From Ideonella sp. (GTDB lineage: Bacteria; Pseudomonadota; Gammaproteobacteria; Burkholderiales; Burkholderiaceae_C): 64,000 bases of DNA. The translations under genes and the position numbers were made by a program. The notes beneath the pieces are model-generated. The model worked only from the letters and a program-made list of their open reading frames with translations. It did no database searches and was not told the origin of the DNA. This document shows, piece by piece, positions 53,301 through 61,024 of the stretch. Positions within the stretch are counted from its first letter, which is position 1. Every line of letters begins with the position of its first letter. The stretch is taken from the NCBI RefSeq assembly GCF_016702655.1, contig NZ_JADJDO010000002.1:408943-472942 (forward strand). Direction: 5' to 3'.

Positions 53301-54283
53301 GGCGCCAGACCGCTGCGCCGCCGGCGACCGTGGGCCCGGCGCCGATCAAGGCGCAACTGATCCACTTCGTCAACAAGAAGCTCCCCGGCGGGCTACCGAA
53401 CAAGACCGCGCGCGCGCTGCTCGACATCGAGGACAAGCGCTACGTGCCGATCATCCGCGACCCGGTGGCCACGAGTGCCGACACCGAAGCGGTGTTCTAC
53501 TTTCCGGGCTGCGGCTCGGAGCGCCTGTTCTCGCAGGTGGGCCTCGCGACCCAGGCCATGCTCTGGCACGCCGGCGTGCAGACCGTGCTGCCGCCGGGCT
53601 ACCTGTGTTGCGGCTACCCGCAGCGCGGCTCGGGGCAGTACGACAAGGCCGAGAAGATGATCACCGACAACCGGGTGCTCTTCCACCGCGTCGCCAACAC
53701 GCTCAACTACCTCGACATCAAGACCGTCGTCGTGAGCTGCGGCACCTGCTACGACCAGTTGCAGAGCTACCAGTTCGAGGCCATCTTCCCGGGCAGCCGC
53801 ATCGTCGACATCCACGAGTACCTGTTGGAGAAGGGCATCACGCTGCCCGGCCGCGGCGGCTACCTGTACCACGACCCCTGCCACTCGCCGATGAAGCTGC
53901 AGGCGCCGATGAAGACCGTGAAGGCGCTCGTCGGCCCCGACGTGATCGAGGCCAAACGCTGCTGCGGCGAGAGCGGGACGCTCGGTGTGACGCGGCCCGA
54001 CATCTCGACCCAGGTGCGCTTTCGCAAGGAAGAGGAACTGCGCCGCGACGAGGCCGCGCTGCGGGCAACGGGTGCCGTCGCGGACAAAGGCCCGGTCAAG
54101 ATCCTCACTTCCTGCCCGAGTTGCCTGCAGGGGCTGACGCGCTACGGCGACGACCTCGCGGGCGGGCTGCTCGAGGCGGACTACATCGTGATCGAGATGG
54201 CGAACCAGATCCTCGGGCCCGACTGGCTGCCCGAGTATGTGAAGCGTGCCAACGAGGGCGGGATCGAGAGGGTGCTGGTGTAG
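50381..54283 (+). CDS. Large FAD/FMN and Fe-S dehydrogenase (DUF3683 type, D-lactate/glycolate dehydrogenase-like)
   Basis: 1300-residue fusion. An N-terminal DUF3683 domain ([20 protein letters not shown], about 30-165) precedes an FAD-binding type 4 domain ([20 protein letters not shown] near 218) and an FAD oxidase C-terminal domain. Two ferredoxin-like clusters follow ([11 protein letters not shown] near 830 and [12 protein letters not shown] near 893), then two cysteine-rich CCG domains ([10 protein letters not shown] near 1076, CCGESGTLG near 1193) with SCGTCYDQL and SCPSCLQGL. This combines GlcD- and GlcF/LutA-like parts in one chain, so it likely oxidises a 2-hydroxy acid such as D-lactate and feeds the respiratory chain. 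Diverges from ugpB. Confidence 0.92.
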   Translation: [1300 protein letters not shown]

Positions 54284-54325
54284 CGCGCGGCGTTATGCTT
54301 CGCCATTGACTGCGGAGGCTAGCCC

Positions 54326-54928
54326 ATGAGTGCGGTTCTTACGCCCCAGCACATGACTCCGGACGAGTACCTGGCCTGGGAGGACATGCAGCAGGAGCGC
54401 CACGAATACCTCGACGGCGAGATCTTCGCGATGACGGGTGCGAGGGTGGCGCACAACATGATCGTCGTCAACGCGCTCACGTTCTTTCGCCAGTCTCTGC
54501 GCGGCGGCCCCTGCCAGGTGTTCGGCGCCGACCTGAAGTTGCGGATCGACGCCGCCAACGCCTTTCTCTACCCCGATGTGATGGTCACCTGCGATCCGCA
54601 CGACGCCATCTCGGGCTCCGATGTGGCGATCCGCCACCCCTGGCTGATCGTCGAGGTGCTCTCCGACAGCACGGCCGCCTACGACCGCGGCGCCAAGTTC
54701 GAGCTCTACCGTCGGGTCGAGTCGCTGACGCATTACCTGCTCGTCGAGCAGACGCGGCCTTACGCCGAACTGTTCCGCAAGAACGCGCAGGGCGAATGGG
54801 TGCTGCAGCCGCTCGCCGCCGGCGAGACCCTGCACATCGAGCGCCCACATGCCTTCGACTGGCCGATGGCTTCGCTCTTCGACGGCGTGCCGTTCGAACC
54901 GGCACCGCCGGTGACCAGCGGGCGTTGA
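54326..54928 (+). CDS. Uma2/DUF820 family protein (restriction-endonuclease-like fold)
   Basis: 200 residues. The PD-(D/E)XK-like core shows MTPDEYLAWEDMQQERHEYLDGEIFAMTGA, then ADLKLRIDAANAFLYPDVMV and HPWLIVEVLSDSTAAYDRGAKFELYRR, where Asp (YPDVMV), Glu (IVEVLS) and Lys (AKFELY) are in the expected positions. Despite the nuclease-like fold, no target is established for this widespread family. Stand-alone; the next gene starts one base after its stop codon. Confidence 0.9.
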   Translation: MSAVLTPQHMTPDEYLAWEDMQQERHEYLDGEIFAMTGARVAHNMIVVNALTFFRQSLRGGPCQVFGADLKLRIDAANAFLYPDVMVTCDPHDAISGSDVAIRHPWLIVEVLSDSTAAYDRGAKFELYRRVESLTHYLLVEQTRPYAELFRKNAQGEWVLQPLAAGETLHIERPHAFDWPMASLFDGVPFEPAPPVTSGR

Positions 54929-54929
54929 T

Positions 54930-55376
54930 GTGGGTGCAACTGCAGACGCATGCCCGCTCTGCAGCGAGGCCGGCGGCATCCTCGTCCACCGCGCTGAACG
55001 CTGGCGCGTCGTGCGCGTCGAAGACGCCGACTTCCCGGCCTTCTACCGCGTGATCTGGAACGCGCACGCGGCCGAGTTCACCGACCTCTCCCGCGTCGAA
55101 CGAGCCGAGTGCATGGACGCCGTCGCCGCCGTCGAGCGCGCACTGCGCGAGCACCTGCGGCCGACCAAGATCAACCTTGCGTCGCTCGGCAACCAGGTGC
55201 CGCACCTGCACTGGCACGTGATCGCGCGCTTCGGCTGGGACAGCCGATTCCCCGACCCGATCTGGGGGGCGGCGCGCAGGGCGGTTGCCGAGCCGGCGCC
55301 CGCGGCCCGTCTTGCGTTACCGCTCGACCCACTCGACCTCGCCGTCGCCTTGGCACTCGCCGGCGCGCGCGGCTGA
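54930..55376 (+). CDS. HIT family protein
   Basis: 148-residue histidine-triad nucleotide hydrolase or transferase. The triad is HLHWHVIARF (H-x-H-x-H-xx). A CPLC pair near the N-terminus could bind zinc. LRPTKINLASLGNQVPHLHWH is typical for the Burkholderiales HIT found upstream of DUF971 and ubiE. It starts with GTG at 54930, right after the Uma2 stop. Substrate unknown (likely AMP conjugates). Confidence 0.9.
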   Translation: MGATADACPLCSEAGGILVHRAERWRVVRVEDADFPAFYRVIWNAHAAEFTDLSRVERAECMDAVAAVERALREHLRPTKINLASLGNQVPHLHWHVIARFGWDSRFPDPIWGAARRAVAEPAPAARLALPLDPLDLAVALALAGARG

Positions 55377-55417
55377 CCCACTACACTGCGCCTCACCCCC
55401 GCAACAATGACGCTTCC

Positions 55418-55840
55418 ATGGCCGGCCTGACCCCCTCCACCCCGCAACCGACGGCAATCACCGTGCACCAGCAGTCGCGCGTGCTCGAAGTGGGCTTCGA
55501 CGACGGGGCGCTGTTTCGCATCCCGTTCGAGCTGATGCGCGTGTACTCGCCGTCGGCCGAGGTCCAGGGCCACGGGCCGGGGCAGGAAGTGCTGCAGACC
55601 GGCAAGCGCGCGGTCGAGCTGACGACGCTCGAGCCGGTGGGCAACTATGCGGTGCAGCCCACCTTCTCCGACGGCCACGACAGCGGCATCTTCACGTGGG
55701 AATACCTGTACTTTCTGGGCTCGCAGCAGCAGGCGCTGTGGCAGCAGTACGAGCAGCGCTTGGCAGAGGCCGGCATGGACCGCGACGCGCCGATGAACAC
55801 TGCCGCGGCGGCCGGCGGCTCCTGCGGAACCAGGCATTGA
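55418..55840 (+). CDS. DUF971 protein (gamma-butyrobetaine hydroxylase N-terminal-like)
   Basis: 140 residues, single DUF971/GBBH-like N-terminal domain: ITVHQQSRVLEVGFDDGALF, RIPFELMRVYSPSAEVQGHG, and NYAVQPTFSDGHDSGIFTWEYL. In eukaryotic hydroxylases this domain binds zinc; in bacteria it stands alone and often precedes ubiE, as here (16 bases). Function unknown, with possible links to Fe-S or quinone metabolism. Confidence 0.9.
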   Translation: MAGLTPSTPQPTAITVHQQSRVLEVGFDDGALFRIPFELMRVYSPSAEVQGHGPGQEVLQTGKRAVELTTLEPVGNYAVQPTFSDGHDSGIFTWEYLYFLGSQQQALWQQYEQRLAEAGMDRDAPMNTAAAAGGSCGTRH

Positions 55841-55856
55841 TCGAGACCGGCGCGAC

Positions 55857-56588
55857 ATGAGCGAAACCCACTTCGGCTTCGAGACCGTCGACGAGCGCGA
55901 CAAGGCGCGCCGTGTGCGCGGCGTGTTCGACTCGGTCGCGTCGAGATACGACGTCATGAACGACCTGATGTCGCTCGGCCTGCACCGCGCGTGGAAGGCC
56001 TACGCCGTGGCCGTGGCCGCGGTGCGCGAGGGCGACAAGGTGCTCGACATCGCCGGCGGCACGGGCGACCTCGCGCGCGCCTTTGCGCGCCAGGTGGGCG
56101 AGCGTGGTCTCGTCGTGCTGACCGACATCAACGAGGCAATGCTCAGGCGCGGCCGCGACCGGCTGCTCGACGAGGGCCGCCTCGTGCCCACCGCGCTGTG
56201 CGACGCCGAGGCGTTGCCCTTCGCGACCGCGAGCTTCGACCTCGTCAGCGTCGCCTTCGGCCTGCGCAACATGACCCACAAGGAGCGCGCGCTGGCCGAG
56301 ATGCACCGCGTGCTGCGCCCCGGCGGGCGGCTGCTGGTGCTCGAGTTCTCGAAAGTCGCCGCCCCGCTGGCCAAGGCCTACGACTGGTACTCGTTCAAGG
56401 TCCTGCCCCAGATCGGCCGCCTCGTGACCGGCGACGCCGACAGCTACCGCTACCTCGCCGAGTCGATCCGCGTCCACCCCGACCAGCAGGCCCTCAAGGC
56501 CATGATGAAAGACGCCGGCTTCGGCCACGTCGACGTCCACAACCTCGCCGCCGGCGTCGTCGCCCTGCACGTCGGCATCAAAGTGTAG
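55857..56588 (+). CDS. ubiE: Ubiquinone/menaquinone biosynthesis C-methyltransferase UbiE
   Basis: 243-residue SAM-dependent methyltransferase acting on the benzoquinol ring. SAM motif I is KVLDIAGGTGDLARAFA; UbiE signatures are RVRGVFDSVASRYDVMNDLMSLGLHRAWK and YRYLAESIRVHPDQQALKAMMKDAGF. In Burkholderiales it is usually followed by ubiJ and ubiB genes; here a transposase element begins at the very next base after the stop. Confidence 0.96.
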   Translation: MSETHFGFETVDERDKARRVRGVFDSVASRYDVMNDLMSLGLHRAWKAYAVAVAAVREGDKVLDIAGGTGDLARAFARQVGERGLVVLTDINEAMLRRGRDRLLDEGRLVPTALCDAEALPFATASFDLVSVAFGLRNMTHKERALAEMHRVLRPGGRLLVLEFSKVAAPLAKAYDWYSFKVLPQIGRLVTGDADSYRYLAESIRVHPDQQALKAMMKDAGFGHVDVHNLAAGVVALHVGIKV

Positions 56589-57515
56589 GGGTCAGGTCTT
56601 TAATTTGAACCCCTCTCGGCACGCGCGATCAACTGGCTGACGCGTGCCACCGACAGCCCCAGCTCACGTGCAATCGCGGTCATCGTCAGCCCGCCCTCCC
56701 GATGCGCGTGCAGCAGCGCTGCCTCGCGCGTCGGCTGGCTGGCCAACCAATGGTGCAGCTCGCGCGGCGCGCTGCGCTGTTGCCTGGGCACCTCGGCGTT
56801 CGTGGTGCGCTGCGTACCCGCAAGCGCCTGCATCGAGGCGACGAAGCTCGCATCGCCCAAGTAGATCTGCTGCGTCAGCCCATCGTCCCAGAGCGAGCGC
56901 TGCGGCGCGCTGGCCACCAGTTCGGCATAGCGTCGTGCCGCTCGCTGGCGGTCGGCTGCCGTGACTGCCGGGCGCCCCAGCAAGTAGGCGTGCAACCCGG
57001 CCGTATCGAGCCACTCCTGCGCCGCCGTCTCGCCCACATGTGCGCGGTAGCTCGACCATCGCCATGCGCCCGCGTCGCCGACCATGCCCGCGCGCACCGG
57101 GTTGAGCTCGACATAGCGGCACAGCTCGAGCAGATACGCCTCCCGGTCGACCAGGATCGCCTTGAAGCGGCCCTGGAACAGATGCCCCACCGTGCCGTGC
57201 CGGCGGTTGAAACCCTGCGTGTAGACCCCGTTGAGATGGCGCATCAGCAGCGACAGATTGGCTTGCCGGGTGTAGACAACCAGGTGATAGTGATTGCCCA
57301 TCAGGCAGTAGGTCAGCACCTGCGCGTCGAAGCGCGCCAGCCCCAGGCCCAGCACGCGCAGAAAACGCATGCGATCCGCATCGTCGTCGAAGATCGCCTC
57401 GCGCCGGTCCCCGCGCGACGTCACGTGGTAGACGGCGCCTGCGAACTCGATGCGCAGCGGGCGAGCCATGCGCGGGAGCGTAGCTTTCGGGGGTTCAAAG
57501 TCAAGACCTGACCCC
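56589..57515. mobile_element. REP-associated tyrosine transposase element with inverted ends
   Basis: A 927-bp unit bounded by a 26-base inverted repeat: left end 56589-56614 (starts GGGGTCAGGTCTT, ends TTTGAACCCC) and right end 57490-57515 (its complement, 24 of 26 identical). The left end overlaps the stop codon of the transposase. It starts one base after the ubiE stop. No flanking target-site duplication is evident to me. The only gene inside is the Y1-type transposase. Confidence 0.85.
56600..57469 (-). CDS. REP-associated tyrosine transposase (RAYT, Y1_Tnp/IS200-like)
   Basis: 289-residue HUH single-strand transposase/nuclease. MARPLRIEFAGAVYHVTSRG and the HUH motif in LMGNHYHLVV are typical; the nucleophilic Tyr is probably in RYVELNPVRAGMVGD. 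A C-terminal helix-turn-helix (GLTMTAIARELGLSVARVSQ) is appended, as in longer RAYTs. It would recognise hairpin ends such as the 26-base repeats that flank it. Start at 57469 is preferred since homology begins MARPLRIEF. Intact, so possibly active. Confidence 0.94.
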   Translation of the reverse strand: MARPLRIEFAGAVYHVTSRGDRREAIFDDDADRMRFLRVLGLGLARFDAQVLTYCLMGNHYHLVVYTRQANLSLLMRHLNGVYTQGFNRRHGTVGHLFQGRFKAILVDREAYLLELCRYVELNPVRAGMVGDAGAWRWSSYRAHVGETAAQEWLDTAGLHAYLLGRPAVTAADRQRAARRYAELVASAPQRSLWDDGLTQQIYLGDASFVASMQALAGTQRTTNAEVPRQQRSAPRELHHWLASQPTREAALLHAHREGGLTMTAIARELGLSVARVSQLIARAERGSN

Positions 57516-57722
57516 AACGAGTGGCAATTCGGTCACGAATCGCGAGCGTTTGCAGGCTTCTTCCCTCGATCAAGGGATGGCTGCGGTGTCATGCTTCGCC
57601 GCTACACTCTGCCACCGTTGGCGAGTGGGTGTTGCGCGGTGGCCGCTTGGGCCCGCAGCACCCGGGCGCGGGAAAGCCAGAAAATGATGTCGTCTGTTGG
57701 GCCTGAACGGAGGTATCCGCTA

Positions 57723-58715
57723 ATGAGCTTGCGAAATCGATCCCAGGCCACGCCGGGCCTGGGCCGCGTGGCGGTGGCCGCTGCCGTTGCGCTGAGCTTC
57801 ATGCTCGCCGGCTGTGGCGACAAGAAGGGTGACAAGGCCAGCCAGACCGCGGCCAAGGTCAACAAGGAAGAGATCACCGTCCACCAGATCAACTTCGTGA
57901 TGCAGCAGCAGCGCGGCCTCAAGCCCGAGCAGGCCGACGCCGCGAGCAAGCAGATCCTCGAGCGCCTGATCGACCAGGAGCTCGCGATCCAGAAGGCCGA
58001 CGAGCTCAAGCTCGACCGCGACCCGCGCGTCGTGCAGCAGCTCGAGGCCGCCAAGCGCGAGATCATCGCCCGCGCCTACGCCGAGCGCATGGGCGAGGCC
58101 GCCGCCAAGCCCACGCCCGAAGAGATCCAGAAGTACTACGACGAGAAGCCGGCCCTCTTCAAGGAGCGCCGCATCTACAGCATCCAGGAGATCGGCATCG
58201 AGGCCAAGCCCGAGCAGATCGATGCGCTGCGCACCCAGCTGCAGGCCGCCAAGTCGATGCCCGACTTCACCGAGTACCTGAAGGCCAACGATTTCCGCTT
58301 CAGCGGCAACCAGGCGGTGCGCGCCGCCGAGCAATTGCCGCTGAACATGCTCGATGCCTTTGCCAAGATGAAAGACGGCCAGGCCATGCTCGTGCCCACG
58401 CCCAACGGCGCCCAGGTGGTGGTGCTCGCCGGCTCGCGCACGGCGCCGGTCACGGCCGAGCAGGCCAGGCCGGCGATCGAGCAGTTTCTCCTCAACGAGC
58501 GCAAGCGCCAGATCATCGACAAGGACCGCAAGGACATGCGCGCCGCGGCCAAGATCGAGTACGTGGGCAAGTTTGCCGAAGCGGCAGCGTCGGCACCGGC
58601 CGGAGGAGCCTCTGCTGCTGCGGCGGCCGCGCCCGCGGCAGCCCCTGCACCTGCCGCGCCCGCCAGCAGTGGCCTGAGTGCCGCCGACATCAGCAAGGGC
58701 ATGGGCCTCAAATGA
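57723..58715 (+). CDS. epsD: EpsD family peptidyl-prolyl cis-trans isomerase lipoprotein
   Basis: 330 residues. Signal with lipobox (AVALSFMLAGCGDKK), so a lipoprotein. SurA-like N-terminal helices (VNKEEITVHQINFVMQQQRG, ILERLIDQELAIQKADELKL) and a parvulin-related domain (IQKYYDEKPALFKERRIYSI, near 140) define the EpsD family of exosortase-linked polysaccharide loci. The C-terminal tail is Ala/Pro-rich. The ATG at 57723 has GGAGG 8 bases upstream. First gene of the eps cluster; probably assists secretion or folding of cluster proteins. Confidence 0.92.
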   Translation: MSLRNRSQATPGLGRVAVAAAVALSFMLAGCGDKKGDKASQTAAKVNKEEITVHQINFVMQQQRGLKPEQADAASKQILERLIDQELAIQKADELKLDRDPRVVQQLEAAKREIIARAYAERMGEAAAKPTPEEIQKYYDEKPALFKERRIYSIQEIGIEAKPEQIDALRTQLQAAKSMPDFTEYLKANDFRFSGNQAVRAAEQLPLNMLDAFAKMKDGQAMLVPTPNGAQVVVLAGSRTAPVTAEQARPAIEQFLLNERKRQIIDKDRKDMRAAAKIEYVGKFAEAAASAPAGGASAAAAAAPAAAPAPAAPASSGLSAADISKGMGLK

Positions 58716-59584
58716 AGACGCAATTCGAGCACAAGACGATGACGATCAAGACACTGCTACCCACCTTCACCCTCGCATTCGCGGCAGCCTTGCTTGCAGC
58801 CGCGCCTGCGCAAGCGCAGCAGGCCGCGGCCACGCCGGCAACCACGGCCACCGCCACGCCTGAGTACCGCCTCGGCTCGGGCGACGTGATCCGCATCAAC
58901 GTCTACCAGAACCCCGACCTCGGCCTCGAGACCCGCATCACCGAGGCCGGCATCGTCAGCTACCCGCTGCTGGGTAGCATCCGCCTGGGCGGCCTGAGCG
59001 TCACCGCGGCCGAGAGGCTGATCGCCGACGGCCTGCGCAACGGCAACTTCGTCAAGCAGCCGCAGGTGACCATCGTCGTGGTGCAGGTGCGCGGCAACCA
59101 GGCCAGCGTGCTCGGCCAAGTCAACCGCCCCGGCCGCTACCCGATCGAAGTGGCCGACATGCGCCTCTCCGACGTGCTCGCCATGGCCGGCGGCGCTTCC
59201 GTCAACGGGGCCGACCTGGTCGTCGTCACGGGCAGCCGCAACGGCCAGCCTTTCCGCCTCGAGGTCGACCTGCCGACCCTCTTTGCCGCCGGCGGCCGCG
59301 ACAAAGACATCCTGATCCAGAACGGCGACGCGATCTGGGTCGAGCGCCAGCCGCTGATCTACATCTACGGCGAAGTGCAGCGCCCGGGCCCGTTCCGCCT
59401 CGAGCGCGGCATGACGGTCATGCAGGCCCTGGCCACCGGCGGCGGCCTGACGCTGCGCGGCACCGAAAAGGGCATCCGCGTGCACCGCAGGGGCGCCGAC
59501 GGCAAGGTGCAGGTCATCCAGCCGGCGATGGACGACCCGGTTCAGGTGGGCGATGTGGTGTATGTCAAAGAGAGCCTGTTCTGA
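58712..59584 (+). CDS. epsE: Polysaccharide export protein EpsE (Wza-like)
   Basis: 290-residue outer-membrane polysaccharide export protein. Signal peptide (LLPTFTLAFAAALLAAAPAQA) then the Poly_export domain (YRLGSGDVIRINVYQNPDLG) and SLBB beta-grasp repeats (VSVLGQVNRPGRYPIEV-like ASVLGQVNRPGRYPIEVADM and IYIYGEVQRPGPFRLERGMT). The start overlaps the epsD stop (ATGA). Forms the exit channel with EpsF/EpsG. Confidence 0.95.
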   Translation: MKTQFEHKTMTIKTLLPTFTLAFAAALLAAAPAQAQQAAATPATTATATPEYRLGSGDVIRINVYQNPDLGLETRITEAGIVSYPLLGSIRLGGLSVTAAERLIADGLRNGNFVKQPQVTIVVVQVRGNQASVLGQVNRPGRYPIEVADMRLSDVLAMAGGASVNGADLVVVTGSRNGQPFRLEVDLPTLFAAGGRDKDILIQNGDAIWVERQPLIYIYGEVQRPGPFRLERGMTVMQALATGGGLTLRGTEKGIRVHRRGADGKVQVIQPAMDDPVQVGDVVYVKESLF

Positions 59585-59596
59585 GGGAGCCATCCG

Positions 59597-61024
59597 ATGA
59601 CTCTGACCCAACTCCTCTCCATCCTGAAGGCGCGCAAGTGGGTGGCGCTGCTCGTGTTCGGCCTCGTGGTGACGACCACGCTCGTCGCGAGCCTGCTCCT
59701 GCCGCGCCAGTACACCGGCACCGCCTCGGTGGTGGTGGACATCAAGCCCGATCCGGTCTCGGCGATGGGCTACCCTGCTGCCTCGCTACCCGGCTTCATG
59801 GCGACGCAGGTCGACATCCTGGTGAGCGATCGGGTGGCGCTGCGCGTCATCCGCGACTTGAAACTGCTCGACAACCCGAGCATCCGCCAGCAGTGGCTTG
59901 ACGACACCGCAGGCGAGGGCAGCATCGAGCAATGGCTGGTCGACCTGCTGAAGCAGAAGCTCGAGGTCATACCCTCGCGCGAAAGCAACGTCATCAGCAT
60001 TGCCTACAGTGCGCCGGAACCACGCTTTGCCGCGGGCATGGCCAATGCTTTCGCCCAGGCCTACATGGCCACGACCCTCGAGCTGAAGGTCGACCCGGCA
60101 AAGCAATACGCAAGCTTCTTCGACGTGCGCTCCAAGGACGCGCGCGAGGCCCTCGAGCGTGCGCAGGCCAAGGTCTCGGCCTTCCAGCGCGAGAAAGGGA
60201 TCATCGCCACCGACGAGCGCCTGGATATCGAGAACGCGCGGCTCAACGAGCTGTCGTCCCAGCTCGTGATGATCGAGGCCGTTGCGTCGGAGTCCAGAAG
60301 CCGGCAGGCACAGGCGCAGGGCGCGTCGGGCGACAAGATGCAAGAAGTGCTGACCAATCCCGTCATCGCCAACATGCGGGTCGAGATTGCTCGCAACGAA
60401 GCCAACCTCCAGCAGCTCAACGCGAGGCTCGGCGACCGGCATCCGCAGGTGATCGAGGCCAAGGCCAACCTGGCCGAACTTCGCAGCCGCATGGATGCCG
60501 AAGTCAGCCGCGTGACGGGTGGCGTGGGTGTTACCAGCACCATCAACCGCCAGCGCGAGGCACAGGTGCGCAGGGAGCTCGATCTGCAGCGCGCCAAGGT
60601 GCTGCGCCTCAAGGGCGTGCGCGACGAAGGGCAGGTGCTCGCGCGCGAGGTCGAGAACGCCCAGCGCGCCTACGATGCCGTGATGGCCCGCCTGACGCAG
60701 ACGGGCCTCGAGAGCCAGACGACGCAAAGCAACGTCAACATGCTCAGCGCCGCGGCGCCGCCCACGGAGCCCTCTTCGCCCAAGATCCTGCTCAACACCG
60801 CGCTGTCGGTCATTCTGGGCGCGATGCTGGCCGCCGGAGCCGTGCTGCTGCTCGAGATGCTCGACAGGCGCATCCGCGCACCCGCCGACGTCTTGGCGAG
60901 CCTGGGCCTGCCGGTCATCGGCTACATGCCGCGGCCCGATGCCAAGCGCTACACCGCCAGCCGCAGGCTTTCACTGATGCAACAGCGGGTGATCGGCTTG
61001 CCTGCTCCAACCCAGAGCGCATGA
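59597..61024 (+). CDS. epsF: Chain length determinant protein EpsF (Wzz-like)
   Basis: 475-residue polysaccharide co-polymerase with membrane segments near 15-38 and 395-417. The periplasmic part is a Wzz domain (QYTGTASVVVDIKPDPVSAM) with long coiled-coil helices and the C-terminal SAAAPPTEPSSPKILLNTAL before the second membrane segment. Sets polymer length together with EpsG. Twelve bases after epsE; its stop overlaps the epsG start. Confidence 0.94.
   Translation: MTLTQLLSILKARKWVALLVFGLVVTTTLVASLLLPRQYTGTASVVVDIKPDPVSAMGYPAASLPGFMATQVDILVSDRVALRVIRDLKLLDNPSIRQQWLDDTAGEGSIEQWLVDLLKQKLEVIPSRESNVISIAYSAPEPRFAAGMANAFAQAYMATTLELKVDPAKQYASFFDVRSKDAREALERAQAKVSAFQREKGIIATDERLDIENARLNELSSQLVMIEAVASESRSRQAQAQGASGDKMQEVLTNPVIANMRVEIARNEANLQQLNARLGDRHPQVIEAKANLAELRSRMDAEVSRVTGGVGVTSTINRQREAQVRRELDLQRAKVLRLKGVRDEGQVLAREVENAQRAYDAVMARLTQTGLESQTTQSNVNMLSAAAPPTEPSSPKILLNTALSVILGAMLAAGAVLLLEMLDRRIRAPADVLASLGLPVIGYMPRPDAKRYTASRRLSLMQQRVIGLPAPTQSA

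Noticed and set aside
50525..53365. A 946-codon open frame opposite the FAD/Fe-S dehydrogenase
   Set aside because: Composition is typical of a shadow frame (Val/Arg/His-rich) and it has no recognisable domain; the opposite strand encodes a full conserved enzyme.
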